From Rhynochetos jubatus (Eukaryota; Chordata; Aves; Eurypygiformes; Rhynochetidae), in the NCBI GenBank assembly GCA_027574665.1, contig CM050662.1, forward strand, positions 5,114,501-5,178,500: DNA of 64,000 nucleotides, given 5' to 3'. The translations under genes were made by a program, and so were the position numbers. Below the pieces are notes generated by a model, which was given only the letters and a program-made list of their open reading frames with translations, did not search any database and had not been told where the DNA came from. Numbering within the stretch: position 1 is the first letter of the stretch; each line of letters starts with the position of its first letter. Positions 12,501 through 25,575 of the stretch are shown piece by piece.

Positions 12501-15009
12501 CAGCCTGACACCTGGTTCAGTAGCACTGGGGAATCTCTGACTCCCGCAACCAGCACTTCCACAGGTTATAAATTATAAGTAGCTTCAACAGTCTCTCAGA
12601 AATAAGCTTTCCACAAGGACAAACTCATCTTCAATCATGCTCCCTTTCAGTTTAGAAAACGCTGTGCATATGTATTTTTAACCCCCACTAACGCTTCCCC
12701 AAAAGAAGCCCCTGCTTTGCAGGCACTGCATGCACCAAGGCCTCCACCCTTCTCCACACCCACTGCCTTTACCCCCGCTGCAGCTTGACACGAACCAGTG
12801 CGTGGCACAGCATCAAACCTTGCCCCGTGCATGCTGTGTTCCTGGAGCGGAGAGGCTACCTGCAGCTTGCTATTTTGCAAGGTGGATTTGATGCAGCATG
12901 TTACAGTGCACAGTCTCTCTTGCAGCTCTGGGAAACAGGCGAAGCAGAAGTTCCTCCTCTTTAGAAATATGCTAGAACAGCTTATCAGCTGTGTGCTTTA
13001 TCTTGGGGGAAAAAATGAAGCCAAACAAAACCCTTGCAATGAAACTGAGGAGATCCATCCAGTTTTATGCAATTCTATTCAGTTTATTTGAAAGTGGTCT
13101 ACAGAGTATTAACCTCTTCTAACATCCTTCAACTCAGCAGATAAAGTGATGGGTGCAGGCAGGGAGTCTGAAGGGAGCGAAGCAAGGCAAGATATGTAAA
13201 TAGTACTCTCGCATTTTTTATACATGGGGAACTATCAGAAGCAGAGAAATAATGGAATTACAGTGTATGATGCGCTGAAAGTTCAGCTATGGTGTATTGG
13301 TATATTCTCTTTGCATGCCTACCATGTTTTTTAAAAAACGCCCAAGTAGTCCCCTTGCTAGTTATGCTTAGTAGAATAACTAATTAAGATAGCAATCTTG
13401 CTGATTCATCACTATCACCAAAGGTCTGCACTTTTCAAACCGTTAACAAACTTCAAAGTCAGCTCAACACCCAAGTTCTTCAAACGCTAGCGCATAAAGC
13501 ACAATAAGCACTTCCACTTCACAGAGCAGTTTACTTTGTATCTCCCCCTCCAGCACTGTGTCTATCCCACTGGAAGCCCAGCCCTTTCTTCTCTTGGACA
13601 TCTGTTGCAGAATTTCACGGAGGACACTTCTATGCTTTCAGTCATGCTCACTCCTCCAAAACACATACCTGCTGTGCTTGGGTTTTCTGTGGATGGCACG
13701 TGTGCTGCCATTAAAACCTGTGGTTTGTGCTTTCAAAAGGAGGTGGCCGTTGCGGCTTTTCTGCACTTCACTCCCTGTTCTGGTGAAGGGGGTGCATCAG
13801 GATGTAGTGATGAAAGACACGGAATGAAAATTAAAATAGCATTTCCTAGCCTCTGTGCTGCCACAGGTAAGACTTATGCAAACACTGCTTTTTTTTTTTT
13901 CCTGCAGTGCTTTCTGTTGAAGACGGGTCTGGTGACACTGAGGCGCCTTCTGAAGAGGAAGGCTTGCCATGCTGCACATGGAACGACTTGTACAAACGGA
14001 CTGAAAACAAAATCCATATCTATTCAATCAGAACTGTTAAAGCTGAAGGGGAATCACAAGCACAGAACACATCCTAAGGGATGACCCATTGCATTACAGC
14101 CCTGCGACAGTCCCACAAAACGTTATGGATCTCAGACTGAATGCCTACACACTCGATTACTTAGGCAGTAATTGTAAAACACGAGTGGTGTATTTTTGCC
14201 ACAGAAGAGGCAGAAGGGCACTTCCCATCTACTCAGTATTACAGCTGTCCCACTAGCCAAAGAGATCCAAGTGAGCCAGCATCCCCTGCTTTCAAATGTA
14301 TCCTGCAGCACTGTATCTCACTGTAATCAACACAAAGCAGGGGTCTGGACCAGCTGTTCCCGCACTGCCACGCGATGCCTGCGGGGAGGTAACACTGCAC
14401 CACCTCTGCACCGCACCGAAAGAGAAGGCGAAGAAGAGAACAGTACCTCAGCCGGAGTCTCTAAAAGACAATCTAAGACACAGAGCCTTGTGGGACGTTT
14501 CCCATCATATTCTTATCCTGGTTTTCTTCCTAGCTTCCCAGGATTGGTGATCACTTTTTTTTCCTCCTACCTTCAGGAAACTGGGAGACCAAAGGAAGGG
14601 CCTTCTGTGTTGTCCTGGAAGGGACAAACAGCTAAAGTAGAGGGAAAGATTACAGGACCATATCATTTTGTCTTTCACTTCAGTTCTCAAAATACTGGAA
14701 CAGCCAACGATGTATGCTTGCAAGCGTGGGCTACTGAATAGTCAAAACTGTGACAGGATGAAACCGAATTGATATAGAGCAACCTTCTGTGGAGGAGAGA
14801 AACAGAGAACGCGTTACATCTTCACCCGAGCAATACATTTTGGCCCTGTCTCATGTATCATTCTCCTCTGGAAACTCGGCAGGAGGAAGAAAAAGCAGTC
14901 TATGAAACTGCCATGAGGTAGCTGGAAACTGGCTGGAGAGGTGTTCAGGGGGCAGCCCTCAGCAGTTCAGCATCAAAACAACAGGACGGATCAAGTGTGA
15001 CCCCACTGG
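9526..15009. other. single-copy non-coding DNA
   Basis: No exon is supported. The largest open frames (182 codons at 13536-14084 and 181 codons at 14196-14741, plus strand) overlap other frames. The first runs through a poly-T tract that gives a meaningless phenylalanine run, and neither shows a known domain. A 107-codon frame at 12255-12578 has an ordinary-looking basic stretch but no flanking evidence of splicing or conservation. No repeat family was recognised. Confidence 0.55.
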
Positions 15010-15712
15010 AGGGCTTTCCTGGGTCAACTCACGGTCAGGGTATTATTTAGCAAGCTGGATGACCAAACAGAACACGTACCATCACGTTGGGAAGGACTGC
15101 CAGAGACCTTCGCAAATCTGAGAAAAGGCCTGAAAGTAACCAGGTGGAATTTAGTGAAGACAAATGCAAAGGACAACAAGTTTCACAACGGAATAAACCA
15201 CAGAGCTGGCCAGGCTGGGGATCTGCGCGTTACGGCGGGTCAGAAGCTGAACATAAATGACTGCTCTGGTGTTGCTGCAAAGGCGACAAGCACTTCAGCA
15301 GAAGTACAAACGGGAATACACTTTGCCAGCCATGTGAAATAATCCCTCTGCTGTGCTCAGTGGCAGGTAGGTCACAGCTTCAGGAACGACATGCATTAAC
15401 CATGAATAATTCAGGCAAGAGCAATGAAAATCATTAGAGACTAAATCACATAACAAAGAACAAAAGACCAAAAGAATTAAAATTATTTAGACCAGCGAAG
15501 AGGAACCTGAAAGAAAGTAACACTCTGTGCAAGGCTTGTACAAGGAGAAAAGAATTCATCTGTTCTCCACGCCCATTGGTGGACCAAAGACAAAACACTA
15601 CTTGTGCTGCGCTTGCCATGCTGACAGAGACAGGTACAACCCTGCTCTGAGACAGCAGGATGGACTAGGAGGCCTCTTCACCTTCCACACCTACTTTCTT
15701 ATGGTTTTATAA
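15010..15712 (+). mobile_element. ancient CR1/L3-type LINE remnant, 3' part
   Basis: The plus strand resembles the 3' third of the old amniote CR1 group. At about 15122-15185 the translation reads GLKVTRWNLVKTNAKDN, comparable to the usual W-S-x-x-N-R-M-K-F-N-K-D-K-C-K region. About 30 residues on comes DLRVTAGQKLNINDCSGVAAKATS, comparable to DLGVIVDHKLNMSQQC-NTVAKKAN. Further on, ATTATTTAGACCAGCGAAGAG and TACAAGGAGAAAAGAATTCATCTGTT match the consensus around the C-terminus and 3' UTR. The tail GGATGGACTAGGAGGCCTCTTCACCTTCCA fits the family's final GGACTAGATGACCT...CCTTCC, followed by a decayed octamer end near 15712. Large parts are missing. Heavy divergence suggests insertion before birds diversified. 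Confidence 0.75.
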
Positions 15713-18700
15713 AGCATTTATAGACCTTTCCCATAACAGCTTCCCCCCTCCAAACAACAGCTAAAAGCTCCAGCTTTGGCTCTGACCAGCTGAGTGTAAT
15801 AAATACCCCAGGCCTCCAGGTTTGTGGCTGTGCAAGTTATGGGGCACTTGTGGGATACCTGTGCCTACTGGTGCTAACCTGGAATGTGGGACGGAAATGC
15901 TTTCAAGTGACTGAATTGTTATGTTCCACTCAAGGAATTTGCTAGATAACAACCACGAAAGTTTCAAAGTTTCAGCATTACCGAATGTCCCTGAAGAAAG
16001 GTCTTTTTACTGAATTGCTGCCACATGTTCATTGTTTTCTACCTGGTTCTTTGCATAGATTAGTACAGAAGGAAGAAGCTGCTAGTCTCTACTTCAGTAC
16101 CACAGTTTATTGTTTTCCTCTCCCTTCCCCTTTAGAAAAGACGGAAAATGCAATACTGTCACTTGGGAATTGGGAAAACACAATTCTGTCTCTAGAGAGT
16201 TTCCAGTTTTTCGCAACAGCTTTAATAACCTTTTTTATAAAGATCAGTGTGTGCTGAGAGGCTTTAGGAGACATGATAATCTGCCACTTTCCACTTCTGA
16301 GTACTTAACTGTCCCATCTAGAATGACAGACAGATAATGTGAGCATTAACAGAGCTAGAAAAGGGCTATTGCATTAATTCTACCTCTTAATAATAAATAA
16401 TCTAATAAACCCAAGCTTCTGATTGCTTAGGCAGGAAGGCACTGATCAAAGTAAGCAAGGAGACACTGAACACTTGCAGGCAAGTCTCTAGACCAGACTA
16501 CATGTTAAAGACAAAGCAAGTGTTCAGAAAGTCTACATGGGAAAGAGGATCAGAGAGCAACGCTGAGGTTACCGTCCTGATACATGTAATTTGTGTTAGT
16601 CTTGCTTGAACACAGAAATTCAAGTAAGCAACAGGGGTAGGTTTTAGTACTATGTGGGGAGGATGGGATTGCCCCGGGGCAGAGTGAGAAGAGCAGAACT
16701 TGAGGTTAGGAGAACCTTTTGATAAAAAGCAGAGGGACATGAACACGAAGTTCAAAAGACAGGGTAGCATTTCAGATGAACAGAGCCAGCCAACACAGCT
16801 TTGCTCCTTGCAGGGCTGTACCCTGCTGACCCACGGACGGAGCTCCACATCTCAAACCCAGTGTCCATGGGACAGCAGGGTACGACTGCAAGGGGGCTGA
16901 GGGACAAAGCCCTGCAGGAGTGCCAGAGGAGGCAAGCCAGCAGCTGCGGTTGCAATGGAAACAGCATCTGGATCTAGGTTAAACCAGAAAGTCAGGGAAG
17001 GGCGATGTGAAGAGCAGAGGTAAATTGATAAGCCACAAGAAAAACAAAAGTTGGTATGCACATGTACAAACACATGAGGCGGTTTTACATGGACACGAGG
17101 GGACAGGACAGAGCATTGTGAAACACGGGAAGCTTTACTACAACATGAAGATAAATAAGAAATTACTGTTTCAAGAGAAAGGTTAGCAGTAGAGACAACT
17201 GTGATAAACATCAAAGCATAAACAGCAGAGTAGTGCAACATGCTCTGGTAAACACACAGCATTGAGTAATTACAGCTACTGAATCGCTCCATAGATCCAG
17301 CGGGTTGAGGCAGGATCTCTGCTGCTAAAATAAACTTCTTCCAGTTAAAAGGTTTGAATTGTCTGTCTGAAAGAGTGTCGGACACTAAAAGCTTCAGTGT
17401 TGAGACAGCAATGGCGTGAACAACACAAATTAAGGTCCTCGGGGAGTGGAATGACTGCAATTAATCCACAATGTCAAAACCTCTCCCACTCCTTAGCAGA
17501 GCTGAAGCTGTGAGAAAAGCCACAGAACATCAGAAGCGGCTGTCAGAAGCTAATCTGGAGAGACTCCTTAAGCACTCGCAAATGCCACCAGGCCTGGGAA
17601 GGCAGAAGATGATGTGCAGCAAACAAACTTCGCTTTATCCCCATTTGGGAGCCAACGGCTCTACCTCTAGCAAGGCTACCAATCTTCAGGAGCTTCTGCT
17701 ACAGACTATGTAATGAAGTCTAGGGGCTAATTGCATGAGAGAGGAAACCCTGAAAGCTGTGAGTGCTGCAACAAATTCAGAGATTTCATTATAGGAAACC
17801 TGTAATAATTAGTTGGAACAGCTTTTTAAAAAACTAAATAGAAATGGATTATAAATGCATATAATACATGTCCCCAGATTTACATGTGCAAAAACCTAAA
17901 CAAGAGGAACACAGACAAGATACCAAACAACAGGAACCCTCAAGTTAATTTTGGCAGCACAACCCTAGTTCTGTCCCCTCATGGGTATAGATTATGCCAT
18001 GTTGTATTACCATATGGACATGAATAATATCCTGATGAAGCAAGACCATGCTCAGAAGTACTAAGATAGGCAGTAGCAACAGTTGGGACATTTATTTTCT
18101 GACAGCTTCCCTTCGTAATGCAGGACTTTGTCTTGCAACTTAGCATGTGTCTAAATGAGCTGAATATTCAAGTGTGGCACACCTAAGCAAACAAGGACAT
18201 CGGCACACATTACCATGACATACCCCTGGCCAAAAAAACCCACAAGGTTCTGAAATAGAGAATCCACCACAGGTTTGTTGTTTGTTTGGGTTTTTTAAAA
18301 TATCATTTTTACTGCCATATCTCAGAGCCAAGGTGTCACTGTTTCCAGCTGAACAGTAAGTGCAAAAACTCACTCAGACCAATATCCCACTATAAACCTC
18401 AGATGTAGTGGAGATGGGGGATTTAATATTTGCAGTGAGAACTATAGCCCCCAATGTTGATCTACCAAATTGATTCAGTTCCCTACACTCTCATGAAGAG
18501 GAAAAGAAAGTCATTTTGCAGAAAGTCATGAAGAGCTGGGCCTGCTTTCGCACACCACCACAGCTTATGCACAGCCTGAGGGCTGAAAGTGTTCAGATTC
18601 ACACTGCTGCGAGACCTGAAAGTGGCTGGGGCTGAGGGGAAGGGGCAGAGGCTACTGCACCCTCACTACCCTAAAGATGGGGAATGACCCAGGATGGCCT

Positions 18701-18810
18701 TGTCAAAAAATTCTTCCCAGCAAAACTACTGGCACTTGTAACCAGTTACGTGACTCCGTGTATGGGAAGAAAGAAGTGCACCACCTCGTATGCAGATGAC
18801 CACATATGTA

Positions 18811-18885
18811 AGACTAAGTTTATCAAATTTATCAAATTTGATATGTATTCATTTATGTATATAAGTTTATAAGTTTATCAAATAG
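18811..18885. repeat. degenerate A/T-rich short repeats
   Basis: The phrase AAGTTTATCAAAT occurs twice, about 55 bp apart, with a further TTTATCAAAT between them and the 12-bp palindrome ATCAAATTTGAT at 18831-18842. The units are irregular, so this is a small decayed slippage cluster and not an array. Confidence 0.5.
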
Positions 18886-21800
18886 TAACAGTATCAAAAA
18901 CTCTGCCCTGGATCAAATTATGCATGTTTTCTGTCAGAGTTTGTACTGAACCACGCACAAAAACATCCACCTTTCCTTGCAAGCAGTCCTTCAAACATAG
19001 ACAATTTTAATAGCAGGGCCAGCACAAAGCCAGCTTCAGCTGAGGAGGTACTGGGAATATCCTCATTTCAGAGCCACACTGCAACATATTACGTTCTATT
19101 ATACAACTAACAGGGTTCTCAGCAGCAACATCAGGCAATCCTTAAGGCTAACAATTGTTTTCCTTAAAATATTAAGGAGTCTTAGCTTTAAAAGTTGTAG
19201 AGGTCTCTGCCTTTCATATATTAACATGGCACAGGTTCCTGCCAGGAAGGCAGGTGTATGAAATAACAGCAGCCATTTTCAGGAACTTGCACAAAGTTTT
19301 ATTTTCCACTCCCTTGTATTTAAAGGTAAAAATATTTAATTTGCATTGTACTCCCCAGCTTATCTCAGGGAGCGTGACTGAAAGTCAGGGTAGGAAAGTG
19401 CCATGCTAGAATACAGCACAGAAAAACCTGACAAAAAAAAACCCTGCAAGCAGCCAGCAACTGTCATCAGGGACACTGTTTATTTAACCAAAACCAAAGG
19501 CAATTAATGTTGGTGGGAAAGAACAAATCAAAAACTGCATCAAGGAAATGAACAGAGACAGGCTCCTACAGCAAGAGTAACTGAGGACTGCAGGATGCAG
19601 TGCACAGGCTCAGGTCCCTGCTACCTTGTGCTTCAGAGAAGATGTACAGTAATTATAGATTGCATTTTTATAGACCCCTTATTGGAGCTCGTTGAAGAGT
19701 ATGAATAATAGTTATTCTTATCTTCACTATGAGGTAAAAATAACTGCATGAATATAACAAATGAAGGAATTAGCATAGTGGGGAAAGGACCTGGACTCTT
19801 GTATTTGAGTAGTGCTCCAACCTCTGCGAGCACTGACGCTCCTGAGGCCCTTCAGCAGGGCCTCCAGCACAGCATCCTACATACAGGCTGCCGGCACTGC
19901 TTCACGGGGCTGGAGTTACGCCGGCCGATGGCGAGCTTCACACCCACTCTGCCTCCAAACAGGCTGGGGTGGCAGACAGAACACACAATTTCTGCCTTGG
20001 ATGAAGACAAATCCGTACAAGGGTTGGAATAATTGAAAAGAAAGCACTGGGAAGGATGTAAAGAAATGTGTTGAAGCAGCGATAATACAGCCTCTGCACC
20101 ATGCAGCAATAATGGGCTGAAACCAGCATTTTCAGTCCCTGTTACCTCGTAGCTGAGCACCTTCACAGGGGATACCCTGGAGAAGAAAGAGATCCTGATT
20201 TTCAGCCTGCTCAAACCTCTCCCCTCTTTCCCTCTCTCTGAAGGGAGTTTGAAGTTCCCATCTGAAACTTAAGGAAAGAGAGTGCTCTCACAAGAGCTTT
20301 TATATAAGAATATTCCTAGTCTACATTTGGATTAATCAATACCTTGTCAAATCGTGAGAACAAGGCAGAATAAACATTTCACTGCAGGCTGGGCAGTATC
20401 TGTAGCTGCTGGGCAAGAAACACCTTTGTGGAGCTGGGCTGAGGGAGCCAGAGCAGGATGCCAGGTCTGCCCCTTGTGCAGAACCGAGCTCCTCTTCAGG
20501 GGCTTTAGCCTTTATGTCCTGTTACTCAAAACCATACAGTACCTCTTGAACCAATTCAGTATCAGGTATGATTTGCCTGGCTGTTCCCAGCCCTAGCACT
20601 TCCAACACTACCACAGGCAATAACAACACAGTTTCAGGTGACCAGCTACCAGATTATAAATCCTACCTCTTTGTGGTTACGTAGGGTCTGAACTCTGGCA
20701 GAGTTCCTGCTTCAGGACTCAGCTGGTTTTGTTTTGAACACTGCTGCTGGCAATAAAGGCACCACAAGCCACTAGATCTGAGATCTGGATTACCTTAGGG
20801 GTTACCTGATACAACAGTCAATGTCTGTCTCCTCTCTCTGTGTAAAATCACGTACTGGACACACCACATGGAAGCAGGCGCACTGAGAGCGCTTGCTCTA
20901 GTGAAGTTACAGGGCTTTAAGACCCCATCTCCATCAGAAGCGCCATCTAAATTATTTCTCTCAGTATCAACTAAAGGCTACCAGTTGGCAGCACGTTTTC
21001 CACAGACTGCTGAATTATGCTGACCCTTAGAGTAACAATCTCTGAAGCACTGGAGATAGCCGATGTGTAAATTTATTTATACAATCAAGAAAAGTAGTTG
21101 AGCACCTGCTTCTAATCTTCTGTCACAAAGTAATTGACTACAGCTAAGGAAAGCAGGCTTTCCTGCATTAGAAAGCTCAATCCCTGACAATATACCTGAT
21201 GCTATATTTTACTGTACTTATTTTCAGGGCTTTGCACCCTCCCACAGGTATTACCGAATCAATACTGAGCTAGTCCAAAAGCACAATTCATATTTGCTCT
21301 GGATCCCTGTAATTTGAAGAAACGTGATTTATGAACGCTTCAAGGGTACCTGGAGGAGGGATGGATGGATGTTCTGCAGAGGAGTTAAAGCCAAACTCAT
21401 AAAACAAACGTACACCCAGAAATTACCCTCACTTCACAGAGGTGGTTTTTGGTCTCCGACCGTAAGTTAGTACAAGGTTTCACCAGATGTTTCCCCAAAT
21501 TATATCTAATACATATAATTCTTTAGTGCAGCACAAACAAGACCTATCTTCAGCTCTTACACCCCACTTTTGGATCTGGGTGTGTGTAGCTCTTCAGAGC
21601 TGGGAACTAACCTAACGGGACTGCAGCAGCTGTGCCGAAGCAGAGACCGGCAGCAAGGACGCAGCCAACACACACGAATCCCCAAATATCCAACAGTGAG
21701 AGAAGCATAGAGCAACAAGTCATCAACATTTCTACATCTAGGAGGGTCACTGAAAACTGCCCCATGCTCTGCAGAACAGCTCTTTAGTTAAACAAATTCT

Positions 21801-23329
21801 GCCTCTTAACTATATCTAGATGCCACCCTCCCCTGTGCCCCCCCTCCCCCTGGGTTTAAGCAAACAGGAACATTTTAATGAAGAGTTCGGAAACACAAAC
21901 AGTGCAACTGGCAAAGGTCTGATCTTGCTGGAGCTTTTCTGTTTGGCTGAGTTTTAAGGGATCATTTTACACCAACTCCCTCCACCTGCATTTCAGCTGG
22001 AACAGAAGAAATCGGGGGTGGGGGGTGGAAATATATATAGTTTCCTATTGCTTTAATACTTTAATAAAAAATGGTCAACAGTTTTAGGTTGTGCTGAGAT
22101 TAAAACTGCCACTAACGTCTCTGGTTCTGTCCATTTCCAGCCCAACACCTGAATGAACAAATATCAAACCAGGACCTCACCTCTGGAACACAACGCTCAG
22201 AGAGAACTGAGCCAACATGCCTTGCGCTGCAGCAAATTCCAAACTTCTCATTTCCCCAGTCACTGGCTACACTATTTCTATCACTATTGCTTTTTACGTT
22301 AGACTAATGAAGAATCAACACTCAGGTTTTGGGTTTTTTTGCTTTGTTTCTACTTTTCTATTTTCCCCTCTCTAAACAGGACAAGGGAACACTACTTAAG
22401 TGCACCTGTTCCATCTACAGGAGACAATAATTCTCATTCTAAAAAGGAAGAAGAATATAGACAATTTCAGTGTCTTATTTTAGTGTCATTTCACACAGCC
22501 AGGAGAAAGCACATGGAGTTTCTAGATGTTTATAAATAAAAAGCAGTGATCATTTCTAGTGAATATAAAGATGTTAGAAATATTTATGTTGCAATATAAG
22601 CACCCACTGTACCTTTCCCATCGCTGCCACCTAGCACATCAAAGAAAACAGCTTAATGTCACCTTTAAAGACTTCCAAGTGATTGAGATCTGCATTACAA
22701 TACTTTAACGACCACCTGCACTAGCTAATGTTACTGTATACACATATAAGTATTTCTTAGCACAGGTACAGAGTCAGAAAGGAAAAACACAAGCTCATAC
22801 AATTTAATGAGTACCAAATAAACATATTGTGGTCTCTAAGTGAACTATTTTGCAGCCAGAAAAAAAGAATTCCAAAAAAATTATCCAAAGCTAAAAGGAT
22901 TTATAGGATCATGCTCCAATACACTGTCAGGTAATCCATCAGCAATCAGGAGCTAGGTGTATCAGTAATTCTGACAATGTTCCCTTACAAAGAGTTAAGG
23001 GAAAATGCTACACCCTCCAACACTTGTATGGATTGAGTGATTATTGACTGATGACCTCAAACAAAAAGCTGCCAGAACTGTTCAGCGAATGCAAGCCGGG
23101 ACTATTTGCTCACTTTTACTCATTTCATCTTTCAAAGACAACTTTCTCACCTCTCACATATTTGACTTTGCTGAGGAAACACTGGGGAGGCTCTTCTGGG
23201 GAAAGTGATTGCTTTGAAAAGAGCAGACACTGACATTTCAGCAATTAGGTCTGGAAATAAATGTTCGTGCAGTTAACAGGTAGCAGAGCAATTACCTCAG
23301 CATTTGACGTGACAGCTTATTTTTAAGGT

Positions 23330-23540
23330 GAGCGCTTCTGTTTCCATTATTTGAAATTAGTTGTCATTGTCAGAGATCTTAATTTATTTGTAATTATGTA
23401 ATTGAACTCCAGTGACATTCTGGGAGTAAACTAAAAGCTCCCATGACATTCATTTTGTAGTAAGGAATATCAACATTCATGGAATGACAAACACATGCCA
23501 ATTTACACCTGCTCTTAGTCTAAATAAAATAACTCTTTAG
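23330..23540. promoter_or_regulatory. candidate conserved non-coding element
   Basis: The block has GAAATTAGTTGTCATTGTCAG, TCTTAATTTATTTGTAATTATGTAATTG and, further on, repeated CATGACATTCAT-like phrases. Clustered TAATTA cores and ACATTC (TEAD-like) motifs in complex sequence suggest an enhancer-like element. This rests on sequence texture only. Confidence 0.25.
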
Positions 23541-23860
23541 GCCATTTTTCATGTTTGTTCCTAATCCTGCAGGAGGATTTCTAGGACTATGTGACAGCAC
23601 TGATTTCACAGTAGCAAGGTTAAAATTCCAGCTGCTTTTCTTGCCTTTAACATTATTCAAACATACTTAAAATATAAATTCCCTCTACTTTTATTCAATC
23701 TTTTGTCAGCTTTAGCTAACACATATTTTAAAGATATCTCTGAATCAACTAACGTAGGTGTTTAAGCTCATATTTACTATTGCTATTTTCTTTGCTATAT
23801 AAAACTCAGTACAGTTAGTGATCGAAGCAAGAATACACTCAGTGACCCTGGGGTCCCTTT

Positions 23861-23913
23861 GTTTTGGTTTTTTTTTTTTTTTTTTTTTTGTTGTTTTTTC
23901 TTTTTTTTTTTTT
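23861..23913. repeat. poly-T tract (poly-A on minus)
   Basis: A run of 22 T (23868-23889) is followed by GTTG and two further T runs to 23913. On the minus strand it reads as an A-rich tail, but no retroposed gene or LINE 3' end lies next to it on the expected side, so it is called simple low-complexity sequence. Confidence 0.85.
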
Positions 23914-24898
23914 AATACATCATTTGCTTCATCAAATTCTTTCAAAATTCAGTGATACCTACATCCCTTTATGAACTGATAATACAATCCCCGAAGCTCA
24001 CTTAACTGTTAAAACACATATGCTTTACTCGGCCAGGAAAACCTGTAAGAAAGAAATTTCTTTACACTGGTAAGATGGAGAGAGACCAATCTTCCAGTTC
24101 AATACGTGAAAACAGAAATCTTTCTCCCTAGGTCATTTTGCTTCTGGTTACTTTGCTGAAGTGTCTGGAATAGCAAATACAGAGAAGTTTTGTTTTATTC
24201 ATTCCATTGTATCTTTAATCTGCAAATGTCACAACAGAATTGTTTTAGGTAGCCATATGAAATCATGCACTTAATTATCAGCTGTGCTTCCATTCTCCCA
24301 TGAGAGATTTTCCTTTTTGCAGGTTCACACAAATTTATTTTCAAGAGACAAAAAGAATTAACAATAAGAAAAATAAATAAGGAAAATTTGATAAAATAAT
24401 ACACAAGACAAAAAATAAAATAAAAATCACAGCTTGAGATTCTCTCTGGCTATGGTAATATACCAAAAGCAAACAAAGGTCCTTAATAAAGCATAAAGCA
24501 CAATTCCCTCTTTGCAGCCTGTATGATTCTTAATAAAGATGACAATATTGAGCATCAGTGCACTGACAGCAATGCTGTCCTTCCCACAGCCGATCTGCTA
24601 CCTACAGTGGCTTTACTGAAACAGATTGAAACAAAAGTAAACAGGAGCTGGAAGACTTTGAAGTTCTCTTACCATCTGACAAGTCAATTAGCCCGAGGTA
24701 GTGCAAAAGTTTCAGAGAGGAGCACACCACCACCACAATCCCTAAAGTCTGGAGTCCCTCCGACTCGCCTTTAGTCCACATCCTCTAAGGCACCACGCAG
24801 ATACCTACTGGTGTGCCTGCAAACAGCTGGCACACATCTAAAGCTGAGAAATCCTCTGGTTGAGGCTTTTCTTCCTGCTGCTCAGTTAAGTGTACAGC

Positions 24899-25003
24899 AC
24901 ATTTCCCTCTCCCCCACCCTATTCTCACACTCCCTCTGTTTCTCAACCTCTCCCCCTATTTCTAGTTCTCCTCTTCCCCCCTCCTTTTGTTTTTTCCCCA
25001 GAC
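24899..25003. repeat. polypyrimidine (C/T-rich) tract
   Basis: About 100 bp of the plus strand is overwhelmingly C and T, with CTCTCCCCC, CCTATTTCT and CTTCCCCCCTCC blocks broken by a few A and G. Such tracts can adopt triplex (H-DNA) structure when mirror-symmetric, but I see no long mirror repeat. It is simple-sequence DNA of unknown role. Confidence 0.7.
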
Positions 25004-25442
25004 GTGCAAGCAGTTTCTGCATTTAACTGTAATCTATGGTTTTATTTTCTTTCACTTCAGGGCAATTCTCTGAAGAGTTGAATCTGCCCCTGAACAACGT
25101 AGCACCATGCTGCTAATCTCAGCAACACCTCACGCTGTTTATTTTTTTTTTAAATGTCCGTGATACCAGTCAACTTCTGCATTTGGGATTTTGTCAGTAA
25201 TTCTGCCAATGCAGATGCTTTCTGTCAATGCCTTTTCTGTGCTGCACAAGAGAATACGGCACACTGTAGGGGAGGAAAGGTCTTTCCCTTTCCTACTTCC
25301 TCCCCCCGACACGCAGGGATATACCTAAAGGCTCTTCCCACATACATGTGGATGCCCGTATAGATCCCAGGACTTACACAGCAATTCTGTCCTAGCAACG
25401 GCTCCGAACTCTGTTCCTCTGGGTTTGCTGCTGGACACAAAG

Positions 25443-25575
25443 CGCGCGTTTCGCTGGCACGTAACACGCCCTAGCCGTCGGTGTGGACCGGTGCTGGCTT
25501 GGAGCAAGCATCCTTTGCCGGCAGCTAAGGACGACAGACTGATGCACTTCGCACTTGTTCATGTCTGCAGCGTTT
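25443..25575. promoter_or_regulatory. small CpG-dense patch
   Basis: Nine CpG dinucleotides fall in the first 50-odd bases (starting GCGCGCG, then TCGC, ACGT, ACGCC, CCGTCGG, ACCGG), and about four more follow within 80 bp. The surrounding single-copy DNA is strongly CpG-poor. The patch is too short for a standard CpG island and has no clear exon beside it. It could be a recently unmethylated regulatory site, a decayed GC-rich repeat or chance. Confidence 0.35.

Larger units (their letters stand above)
15713..23860. other. single-copy non-coding DNA
   Basis: The longest open frame of the window (202 codons, minus strand, 16852-17460) lies here. It has no domain, no codon pattern that I recognise and no splice context, and its translation reads like random sequence. 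Short A/T-rich repeats lie near 18.8 kb and a TAAT-rich block at 23.33-23.54 kb. C/T-rich and G-rich patches occur at 21.82-21.85 and 22.01-22.03 kb. No mobile element was recognised. Confidence 0.55.

Noticed and set aside
12255-12578. 107-codon frame with a basic stretch (MNRERMKSRLIKRTQFDLYR) as a coding exon
   Set aside because: No flanking splice evidence I can trust and no family match. The rest of the frame reads like random sequence.
13536-14084. 182-codon plus-strand frame as a possible gene
   Set aside because: It reads through a poly-T tract as a phenylalanine run, overlaps other frames on both strands, and has no recognisable domain.
16852-17460. Longest open frame of the window, 202 codons on minus
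   Set aside because: No domain, no homology I recognise, no splice or promoter context. A frame of this length is expected by chance in 64 kb read in six frames.
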